A stretch of DNA of 47,798 nt from Bifidobacterium aerophilum (GTDB lineage: Bacteria > Actinomycetota > Actinomycetes > Actinomycetales > Bifidobacteriaceae), in NCBI RefSeq assembly GCF_010667685.1, contig NZ_WHZW01000014.1:50025-97822 (forward strand), given 5' to 3'. Positions 24,415-32,180 of the stretch are shown in pieces. The notes beneath the pieces were generated by a model that was given only the letters and a program-made list of their open reading frames with translations, did not search any database and was not told the origin of the DNA. Each line of letters opens with the position of its first letter. The first letter of the stretch is position 1. The position numbers and the translations under genes are program-made.

Positions 24415-25146
24415 TCACACGATGCCGTTGTCGTAGGCGAAGACGACGGCCTGCACCCGGTCGCGCGCGTTGATCTTGGCCAGAATGTGCGCCACATGCG
24501 TCTTCACGGTCGGCAGGCTGATGAACAGTTTGCTCGCGATCTCCTGGTTGCTCAGCCCGTGCGCGATCTCGACGAGGACCTCGCGCTCACGGTCGGTGAG
24601 CAACTCCAATTCCGGATCGGTGTACGTCGGTTGCCCGGACCGCGACGCGGCGGTCGTGGCAGATGATGTGCCGGCCAGCGAATCATCCCTCGTATACCCG
24701 TCCTGCATCATCTTTTCGATGAGCCGCTTCGTGGCCGACGGCGCGATGATCGCGTTTCCGTTGAACACCGTGCGGACGGAACTCAGCAGCGTTTCCGGCT
24801 CGGTGTCCTTGAGCAGGAAACCCGACGCGCCCGCATTGATCGCGGCCATCACGTATTCGTCCAGATCGAACGTGGTCAGAATGATCACGCGCGTCGGACG
24901 GTCTCCGCCCGACGACTGCAGCGAACTGATGCGTCGCGTCGCCTCGATGCCGTCCATACCGGGCATGCGGATGTCCATGAGCACCACGTCCGGGTGCGAC
25001 GATTCCGCCAACGCCAAGGCCTGCGAACCATCGCCGGCCTGCCCGACCACCTGCATGTCCGGCTGGGAGCCGATCACCATCGCGAACCCGGCTCGCACCA
25101 GCTCCTGGTCGTCCGCGATCACCACTCGAATCCTGTTCTCACTCAT
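24415..25146 (-). CDS. NarL/FixJ-type response regulator (243 aa)
   Basis: A receiver domain controls a LuxR-type DNA-binding domain. The receiver shows the acidic pair ADDQ, the phospho-acceptor Asp in VVLMDIRMPGMDG (about residue 57), Thr in ILTTFD and Lys in LLKDTEP. A longer-than-usual Ser/Thr-rich linker (about 150-180) leads to the HTH (LTDREREVLVEIAHGLSNQEIASKL...PTVKTHVAHIL). The ATG at 25146 has GGTGA upstream. It lies downstream of the histidine kinase gene on the same strand, separated by a long hairpin, and is its likely partner. The ABC exporter genes facing it are the natural target. Confidence 0.95.
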   Translation of the reverse strand: MSENRIRVVIADDQELVRAGFAMVIGSQPDMQVVGQAGDGSQALALAESSHPDVVLMDIRMPGMDGIEATRRISSLQSSGGDRPTRVIILTTFDLDEYVMAAINAGASGFLLKDTEPETLLSSVRTVFNGNAIIAPSATKRLIEKMMQDGYTRDDSLAGTSSATTAASRSGQPTYTDPELELLTDREREVLVEIAHGLSNQEIASKLFISLPTVKTHVAHILAKINARDRVQAVVFAYDNGIV

Positions 25147-25228
25147 GATTCACCACTGTATTCGTTTCCCGGTAAGACGAAAGTGGACGACACCCTGATT
25201 CTTCCCTGAATCACATCGAAGATGAAGG

Positions 25229-25283
25229 CGCGTGGCGGTTTTCGCTCACTGAAGGCTCGTCAGCGAGCGAAAACCGCCACGCG
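25229..25283. terminator. 19-bp perfect stem-loop between kinase and regulator genes
   Basis: CGCGTGGCGGTTTTCGCTC (25229-25247) and its exact reverse complement (25265-25283) flank a 17-nt loop. There is no T-run after it on the minus strand, so it may act as an RNA-stability or attenuation element between the two cotranscribed genes rather than a full terminator. Confidence 0.6.
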
Positions 25284-25296
25284 AGGGAGGACGGGA

Positions 25297-28068
25297 CTAG
25301 CGGGAGGTGCCGGCCGCGTCGAGCTGCTCGTCGAGCGAGGCGGCCGGGCGCAACCGCATTTCGGGTTGCGCGTGCTCGTGCGCCTCGTCGCTGAAACCGG
25401 TCTCGCGCAGGACGCTCAGCAACTGGCGCATATGCTTGAGCGCCGTACGGCCCTGCTGGCCGATCGACGCGAACGCCGCCGCGATCGACTCGGCCGACGG
25501 CTCCTCGCCCCGCGCCTCCGCCTCGTCCAACATGCGGATGCCGGCCACGGCCCGATCGATCACCAAGGCCAACGTATCGCTCACCTCGGCCTGGATGCTT
25601 GCGCTGATCCGCTCGCGCTCCATATTCGCCGCCAGCACCTTCTGCTTGGACTGCTCGGCCTGCAACGCCTCCTCGCGCGCCTGCAGGACCAGCACGTTCG
25701 CGCCGCTCGACCTCTGCCACCTCGCCAACAGGATCGTACCCATGCACATCGCGCCGATCATGCCCGACCACATCGCGGCCCCGAACGACAAACGCAACGG
25801 CGAACCGCCGATCCCGGCATAATCCGCGGAACGCAACATCCAATGCAGCACGCTCGCATACCCGTAATCGCTCGCCAGCACCTTGACCCCGAACAGCATC
25901 GCGACCCCGATCGACGCGACGCCGGTCCACCGCCATGCGGTCGGACGCCCGTACAGCACCGCCGAATACAACGCGCACAACGCGAACAGATTCGAGAGCA
26001 GCACCGGCTCGAACATCACCAGCTGGAACACGGACATGATCACGACCATGAGCGCCGCGCCTTCGGGGAACCGACGGCGGAAGCACAACGGCAGCATCGT
26101 CGTCACCACGATGAACCGGCCGACCGCAAGTTCGCCGGTGACGCCGTCCAGATAGCCGTCGAACATCGATATCGTGTTGGCGCACATGATCATGATGAGC
26201 AACAGCGTGCCGATGATGTCGGTCGTCAGATAATGCCGTTCGGTCCATTGCGACAGGCGTTCCACCCAGTTGAACGGTTCGCCGTTCGCCAGCACGGCCT
26301 GCGCGATCGGTTTGGACCGCAGTCGGTCGCGCAGTTGCGACCATGTGGGGATCTGGGGGAGCGCAGGCGTCCACGGCGCACGGATGCCCGCGCTCGCGTA
26401 AGCGTCGTTGCCAGGTCGGACGGGGCGCGGCCGGGCCGGGACGTCATGCCGGGGAAGCACTGAGGTGACGGGATGTCTCCGTTCGCCGCGCTCGGTCGAT
26501 ATGACTGAGGAATCGGCCTGCCCGGTCGACGACGCGATGGGGGAGACCTGTCCGGTCGGCGCGGCGGCAGGGGCGGGACGTGCGGCCGCGCCGATGCCGC
26601 CGTACGGTTTCACGGTGACGGCGGCGCCCAGAGGAATGACGGCATGCACGGCGAATCCGCCGCCGACCCGCGGGCCGGACGTCACCGTGCCGCCGGCCGC
26701 CTCGACGCGTTCTCGCATGCCGAGCAGTCCGTAGCCCGGCTGATGCCCGTCCAACGCGGACGAGGCGCCGCGGCCGTCGTCGGTCACGGTGATATCCAGC
26801 GCATGATCGGACCAACGTTCGCCGATGACGACATGCACGTTCGGACCGGCGTACTTGCGCACGTTCGTCAGCGACTCCTGCACGAGATGGTAGACGGCCG
26901 CGCTGGCCGTCACGGACAGCAGCTCAGGGCGTGCGGTGCCGTCGATGTGACGGTCGATCCTGCTGTCGACGGACGACGCGGAAACGGCCGGAGACGACAC
27001 AGGGGACGTCGTTCCCGCTGATGAAGACTCGGACGACGACGCGACGGCCGCTCGCGCCTGCTCGACCAGCGCGTCGATATCCGTGTAATCCGCGTGCATG
27101 GAACCCCCGAACACGCCGAACAGCCGTTTCATGTCATGCAATGCCCGTTCGGATTCGTGCCGGATCGTCTCCATCGTGTGCCTGGCCACGGCCGGATCAT
27201 GCGCGCCCGCATACCGTCCGCCGTCCGACTGCACGATGATGATCGACAACGTGTGCGCCACCACGTCGTGCATGTCTCGGGCAATGCGCGCACGCTCCGC
27301 CAACGCCGCGATGCGCCGTTCCTCGGCCTCGCTCGCCTGCAATGCGTCGTTGCGCTCCTGCATCATGCGGATCGTGATGAGCCGTGCCCGCTGCCAGAAC
27401 GCGGCGATGACGGTCGCGACGATGCACGATAGGATCGCGGCGGCATAGACCGCCGTCTGCTGCATCAGGTTCTGCGCGCACTGACCGGTGAACCGGCCGT
27501 CCGCATAGACGAGCCAACACTCCGGCATCCCGTTCAGATCGACGCCGCTGATATCGGCGGGTCTCATATACGGCTCGAAATACGGTCCGACAAGCGCCGA
27601 CCATGAGATGACCGCGCTCGCCAGCACGCCGAGCGCCGAGGCGAGCACGATGAACGCCTTCGTATTGCGCGGGTCCCCATAGACGATCACCGAATACAGC
27701 AACAGCAGCGACAGGAAATCCGCGAACACCATCGACGGGCCGACGATCAGCTGGAGCACGGCCATCGCCGCGAACGCAAGAGCCGATCCTTGGGGCCAGA
27801 GCCGTCGTGTCGCCGTCGGCGCCGTCATTGCCGTCGACCAGAGCATCTGCCAGCCCGTGCCGTACGAGAACAACGGTCCGGAGAACCCGCTGCCGGCCGA
27901 ACCGAACAGCAGCCCGAACACCAACGTCAACAACAGCGCGGTGATCGAATCCATGACCAACATGCGGACGCGACGGTTGCGCGTCAGCCGATCCCATGAT
28001 GCCCATACACGTTGCCCGATACCCATAATCGACCAGCCTATCGCGGCGCGGGACCGCACGTCCATCAT
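25297..28068 (-). CDS. Fused double sensor histidine kinase, second half degenerate (923 aa)
   Basis: Two NarX-family sensor units are joined in one chain. Unit 1 has about five to six helices (residues 35-230), a HisKA_3 motif RARIARDMHDVVAHTLS with the phospho-acceptor His (about 265), and an HATPase domain ending in DDGRGAS...GYGLLGMRERVEAAGG. After a Pro/Arg-rich linker (about 490-560), unit 2 repeats the membrane region (about 610-760) and a coiled segment. Its dimerisation motif reads MERERISASIQAEVSDTLAL, with no acceptor His, and no ATPase domain follows. It may therefore be a second sensor or inhibitory module. The start at 28068 lacks a good ribosome-binding site; ATG 28026 (MGIGQR) is an alternative. 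Confidence 0.88.
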   Translation of the reverse strand: MMDVRSRAAIGWSIMGIGQRVWASWDRLTRNRRVRMLVMDSITALLLTLVFGLLFGSAGSGFSGPLFSYGTGWQMLWSTAMTAPTATRRLWPQGSALAFAAMAVLQLIVGPSMVFADFLSLLLLYSVIVYGDPRNTKAFIVLASALGVLASAVISWSALVGPYFEPYMRPADISGVDLNGMPECWLVYADGRFTGQCAQNLMQQTAVYAAAILSCIVATVIAAFWQRARLITIRMMQERNDALQASEAEERRIAALAERARIARDMHDVVAHTLSIIIVQSDGGRYAGAHDPAVARHTMETIRHESERALHDMKRLFGVFGGSMHADYTDIDALVEQARAAVASSSESSSAGTTSPVSSPAVSASSVDSRIDRHIDGTARPELLSVTASAAVYHLVQESLTNVRKYAGPNVHVVIGERWSDHALDITVTDDGRGASSALDGHQPGYGLLGMRERVEAAGGTVTSGPRVGGGFAVHAVIPLGAAVTVKPYGGIGAAARPAPAAAPTGQVSPIASSTGQADSSVISTERGERRHPVTSVLPRHDVPARPRPVRPGNDAYASAGIRAPWTPALPQIPTWSQLRDRLRSKPIAQAVLANGEPFNWVERLSQWTERHYLTTDIIGTLLLIMIMCANTISMFDGYLDGVTGELAVGRFIVVTTMLPLCFRRRFPEGAALMVVIMSVFQLVMFEPVLLSNLFALCALYSAVLYGRPTAWRWTGVASIGVAMLFGVKVLASDYGYASVLHWMLRSADYAGIGGSPLRLSFGAAMWSGMIGAMCMGTILLARWQRSSGANVLVLQAREEALQAEQSKQKVLAANMERERISASIQAEVSDTLALVIDRAVAGIRMLDEAEARGEEPSAESIAAAFASIGQQGRTALKHMRQLLSVLRETGFSDEAHEHAQPEMRLRPAASLDEQLDAAGTSR

Positions 28069-28148
28069 GCGCGGGGATGAGCCGGCTTTGTCCCCGCGTG
28101 CGGCTGATATGGAGAACAGCCGTATCCTTCAAGAAAAGGGGAGAGCGC

Positions 28149-29495
28149 ATGACGCTGCTTGCTGAATACTACGTGCCCGGACTGCACGTGGAAGACCGTT
28201 CGATCAAAGTGCCGCTCGACTGGGCCGGACACGAGCCGGGCAAGGGCTTCGACGGGGAGACGATCAGCCTGTTCTACCGCGTGGTCACCGCCCCCGAACA
28301 CGTGCACGACGAGCTGCCGCTGCTCGTATACCTGCAGGGCGGCCCCGGCGGCGAAAGCCCGCGCCCGCTCGATCCGACCTCCGACGGCTGGATCGCCGAG
28401 GCGATCAAGCACTTCCGTGTCATCCTTCCCGACCAGCGCGGCACAGGCCGTTCCAACCGCGTCGACACGCAGGTCATGGCCAAGCTCGCCCCGGCGGGCG
28501 CCCGAGCGCAGGCCGACTATCTCAAGCTGTTCCTCGCCGATTCGATCGTGCGCGACTTCGAACACCTGCGCCGCACCGAATTCGGCGGCGCGAAATGGGT
28601 CACGCTCGGCCAAAGCTACGGCGGCTTCCTCACGCTCACCTACCTGTCGCTCTACCCGCAGGGCGTGACCGCGAGCTTCACCTGCGGCGGCATCCCGCAT
28701 GTTCCGGCCGACGCGGCCGAAGTCTACGAGCACACGTTCCCGCGCATGGCGCGCAAGACCGCACAGTTCTACGAGCGCTACCCGCAGGACGTCGAACGCG
28801 TCGCGGCCGTGGCCGATCGATTGGCGGCCGGCGGCGTGAACCTGCCGAACGGCGACCCGTTCACCGTGGAGCGACTGCAGTGCCTCGGCTCCGACTTCGG
28901 CATGAAGCCGAGCTTCGAACGCGTGCACTGGATCCTCGACTCCGCGTTCCTCGACGGCGACGGCTCCGCGAACGCGTCCTCTCCGCTGTCGGACGAATTC
29001 CTGTCCAAGGTGGAGACCGCAACGTCGTCTCGTCCGCTGTACTGGCCGTTGCAGGAGTTCATCTACGCGAACGGCGAGATGGACGAGCCGATCCGCTGGG
29101 CCGCCCAGCGCGTGCGCGACACGAAGCCCGAATTCGGCTCCGACGTGCGCCCGCTCAACTTCACCGGCGAGGCGATGTTCCCGTGGATGTTCGAACAGGA
29201 GCGCGCCCTGCGCCCGTTCAAGCCGGCGATGGACCTGCTCATGGAAGACACCAGGTTCGGCGTGATCTACGACGCCGATCAACTGGCCCGCAACGAGGTG
29301 CCGCTGCAGGCCGCCGTGTATTTCGACGACATGTACGTCGATTCCCTCATGCAGCTCGACACGTTGAGCCGCGTCGGCAACTCGCACTATTGGACCACCA
29401 ACGAGTTCGAGCATGACGGCAACCACGGCGACCGCGTGTTCAGGCACCTGTACGCCGAGGCGCTGAACCGCGGCGATCTCGAGGAATTGTTCTGA
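28149..29495 (+). CDS. Prolyl iminopeptidase, S33 alpha/beta hydrolase (448 aa)
   Basis: The enzyme removes N-terminal proline from peptides in the cytoplasm. It shows the oxyanion loop LQGGPGGE (about residues 63-70), DQRGTGRS and the nucleophile elbow GQSYGG (Ser about 155), with the late Asp (FDDMYVD) and His (EHDGNHGDR) of the triad. About 450 residues is typical for the larger actinobacterial S33 form, not the 310-residue one. The ATG at 28149 follows AAAGGGGAGAG. proC is 43 bp downstream, so freed proline and proline synthesis genes share an operon. It is divergent from the kinase gene. Confidence 0.92.
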   Translation: MTLLAEYYVPGLHVEDRSIKVPLDWAGHEPGKGFDGETISLFYRVVTAPEHVHDELPLLVYLQGGPGGESPRPLDPTSDGWIAEAIKHFRVILPDQRGTGRSNRVDTQVMAKLAPAGARAQADYLKLFLADSIVRDFEHLRRTEFGGAKWVTLGQSYGGFLTLTYLSLYPQGVTASFTCGGIPHVPADAAEVYEHTFPRMARKTAQFYERYPQDVERVAAVADRLAAGGVNLPNGDPFTVERLQCLGSDFGMKPSFERVHWILDSAFLDGDGSANASSPLSDEFLSKVETATSSRPLYWPLQEFIYANGEMDEPIRWAAQRVRDTKPEFGSDVRPLNFTGEAMFPWMFEQERALRPFKPAMDLLMEDTRFGVIYDADQLARNEVPLQAAVYFDDMYVDSLMQLDTLSRVGNSHYWTTNEFEHDGNHGDRVFRHLYAEALNRGDLEELF

Positions 29496-29538
29496 CCGCA
29501 CGGGCACGCCGGCGAAGCCAACGAACGAAAGGACACAC

Positions 29539-30342
29539 ATGAGCATGGACCTCACCATCGGATTCATCGGCTACGGCAACATGGCCCAGGCCATCGCGCG
29601 GGGACTGGTCGACGCCGGAGTCGTCGCGGGCGGGCGCATCGTCGCCTGCGCCGCGCACTATGACAAGCTCGAACGCACCACGGCCGAAATCGGCGCGCGC
29701 CCGCTGCGCAGCGCGACCGAGGTCGCCGTTGCGGCCGACGTGGTCGTCATCGCGATCAAACCGTACCAGATCGAATCGGTCGTCGGGCCGATCGCCGACG
29801 AGCTGGCCAAGCCCGACAGGATCGTCGTGTCGATCGCCGCCGGCTGGGACCTCGCCAAATACCGCGACCTGTTCGGAGACAAGGCCGACGGCATGCACAT
29901 CCAGTACACGATCCCGAACACGCCTATGGCCGTCGGCAAAGGCGTGCTCGTCACCGAAGCCGACAACACGCTCACCGACGCGCAAACACGGACGTTCGAG
30001 CGACTGTTCGAGCCGATCAGCCTCATCGAACGCGTCGACACCGCGCACATGAACATCGCCATGTGCATCGCCGGCTGCGCGCCCGCCTTCACCGACATGT
30101 ACCTCGAGGCATTGGCCGACGCCGGCGTCAAATACGGACTGCAGCGCGCCACCGCCTACCGGTTGGCCGCCAAGATGGTCGAAGGCGTAGGCGCGCTCTA
30201 CATGGCGACCGAAACGCATCCGGGCGCGATGAAGGACGCGGTCTGCTCGCCCGGCGGCACCACGATCCGCGGCGTCGCGCAGCTCGAGAAGGACGGCTTC
30301 CGCGGCGCGGTCATCAACGCCGTCGACGCGATCGAGGCGTAG
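29539..30342 (+). CDS. Pyrroline-5-carboxylate reductase (267 aa)
   Basis: The enzyme catalyses the last step of proline synthesis: NAD(P)H-dependent reduction of pyrroline-5-carboxylate. The N-terminal Rossmann motif is GFIGYGNMAQAIARGL. VVIAIKPYQI and SIAAGWDLAKYRD are typical inner motifs, and the C-terminal dimerisation helices contain KDAVCSPGGTTIRGVAQLE, the family signature. The length is normal. GAAAGGACAC precedes the ATG. It is probably cotranscribed with the prolyl iminopeptidase gene. Confidence 0.96.
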   Translation: MSMDLTIGFIGYGNMAQAIARGLVDAGVVAGGRIVACAAHYDKLERTTAEIGARPLRSATEVAVAADVVVIAIKPYQIESVVGPIADELAKPDRIVVSIAAGWDLAKYRDLFGDKADGMHIQYTIPNTPMAVGKGVLVTEADNTLTDAQTRTFERLFEPISLIERVDTAHMNIAMCIAGCAPAFTDMYLEALADAGVKYGLQRATAYRLAAKMVEGVGALYMATETHPGAMKDAVCSPGGTTIRGVAQLEKDGFRGAVINAVDAIEA

Positions 30343-30471
30343 CCTTCCGGCCATCGCGTTACATCATCCGCGACCATTTGTAAATTACCGTTAACTTACG
30401 TGAGCTTCACTCTAATGCAACGGAACGCGAGGAGCATCTCCCACGTCCCCGGTCTTGAGAGAGGAGCTCAC

Positions 30472-32121
30472 ATGAACATCGGATCATCGCGCATCATGAC
30501 GGTCGCCGCCGCGGCGCTGGCCATGGGACTGTCGTTGTCCGGCTGCGGTTCGGAATCGGCGAAGACCGGCGGTTCGGCCTCGGCGTCCGGCGCCGACGTC
30601 ATCACCATCGCCTCGGGCGAGCCGCAGAAGGGTCTCGTCCCCGGCAACACCTACGAGGCCGCGGGCGGCAACGTCATCGACATGGCATTCTCCGGCCTGG
30701 TCGTGTTCAAGGCCGACGGCACCGCCGTCAACGAAGTGGCCGACAAGATCACGCCGAACGCGGACAGCACCAAATTCGACATCACCCTGAAATCCGGCTG
30801 GAAGTTCTCGGACGGCACGCCGGTCACTTCGGAAAGCTTCACCAAGGCGTGGAGCTACACGGCAAACGCGAAGAACGGACAGCTGTGCGCAAGCTTCTTC
30901 TCGATGATCAAGGGCTACGACGATCTGCAGGACACCTCCAAACTCAAGGGCGACGAACAGCTGTCCGGCCTGCACGTCGTCGACGACACGCATTTCACCG
31001 TGGAACTCAACAAGCCGTACTCGGTGTTCCCGGTCATCCTCGGCTACTCCGGCTACAATCCGTTGCCGGAATCGTTCTACAAGGATCCGAAGGCGTTCGG
31101 CGAGAAGCCGGTCAGCGACGGCCCGTACATCGTCAAGAAATGGGACCACAATTCCAGCATCGAAATGGTCAGGAACCCCGATTACAAGGGCAACCTGAAG
31201 CCGAAGAACGACGGGCTGATCTTCAAGATCTACACGTCCAACAACGCGTCCTACTCCGACGTGCAGTCCGGCAACCTCGACGTGTCCGCCACCATCCCGA
31301 GCTCAGCGGTCAAAACGTTCCAGAAGGATCCGAAGCTCGGTTCGTACAGCGAACCCGGTTCGGGCATCGCCACGTTCACCATCCCCGACACGCTTGAGCA
31401 CTTCAAGAACGACGAGGAAGGCAAACTGCGGCGTCAGGCCATTTCGATGGCCATCGACCGCGAGACGCTATGCGACAAGATCATGGCCGGCACCGCGACC
31501 CCGGCATCCGACTTCACCGCGCCGCCCGTCTCCGGCTACTCCGACAGCCTGGAGAACAAGGGCACGCTCGAATACAACCCGACCAAGGCGAAGGAGCTGT
31601 GGGCGAAGGCCGACAAGATCTCCAAGTTCACCGGCACGTTCACCATCGCCTACAACTCCGACGGCGACTACAAGGCCACGTACGATGCGGTGATCAACCA
31701 GATCAAGAACGTGCTCGGCATCGACGCGGCCACCAGCCCGATGCCGACCAGCAGCGAGTTCCATGAGGCCGTCACGAGCCGTTCGATCAAGGGCGCGTTC
31801 CGCGCCGGCTGGCAGGCCGACTATCCGTCGATCGAAAACTACCTCGCCCCGCTGTACGCCTCGAACGCGGCCGACGGCCACGGGTCGAACGACGGCGACT
31901 ACAAGAACCCCGAGTTCGACGCGTTGCTCGACAAGGCGGCCAGCGCCTCCAGCGTGGACGAGGCCAACAAGCTGTATCAGCAGAGCGAGGAGATCCTGCT
32001 CAACGACCTGCCGTCGATCCCGCTGTACAACCAGAACTCCAGCGCGGTCTTCGCCAAGGGCGTCAAGAACGCGAAGCCTACCTGGAAGGGCGTTCCCACG
32101 TTCTACGAGCTGACCAAGTAG
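30472..32121 (+). CDS. Peptide-binding lipoprotein, ABC family 5 (549 aa)
   Basis: This is an extracellular substrate-binding protein of the OppA/DppA family. The signal peptide ends in the lipobox LSGC with the lipidated Cys at residue 25, followed by a Ser/Gly linker. The SBP_bac_5 body is clear (VFKADGTAVNEVADKITP..., LKSGWKFSDGTPVTSESFTKAWSY, GDYKNPEFDALLDKA). The ATG at 30472 follows GAGAGGAG; the upstream part of the frame is not coding-like. No permease or ATPase genes adjoin it, so it must work with a transporter encoded elsewhere. With neighbouring proline-specific peptidases, a peptide cargo is plausible. Confidence 0.93.
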   Translation: MNIGSSRIMTVAAAALAMGLSLSGCGSESAKTGGSASASGADVITIASGEPQKGLVPGNTYEAAGGNVIDMAFSGLVVFKADGTAVNEVADKITPNADSTKFDITLKSGWKFSDGTPVTSESFTKAWSYTANAKNGQLCASFFSMIKGYDDLQDTSKLKGDEQLSGLHVVDDTHFTVELNKPYSVFPVILGYSGYNPLPESFYKDPKAFGEKPVSDGPYIVKKWDHNSSIEMVRNPDYKGNLKPKNDGLIFKIYTSNNASYSDVQSGNLDVSATIPSSAVKTFQKDPKLGSYSEPGSGIATFTIPDTLEHFKNDEEGKLRRQAISMAIDRETLCDKIMAGTATPASDFTAPPVSGYSDSLENKGTLEYNPTKAKELWAKADKISKFTGTFTIAYNSDGDYKATYDAVINQIKNVLGIDAATSPMPTSSEFHEAVTSRSIKGAFRAGWQADYPSIENYLAPLYASNAADGHGSNDGDYKNPEFDALLDKAASASSVDEANKLYQQSEEILLNDLPSIPLYNQNSSAVFAKGVKNAKPTWKGVPTFYELTK

Positions 32122-32180
32122 CGGGCACGGGATCCGCCTGCCCAATCACGATGCGGGCGCGCCGTGATCATGCCGGACGG

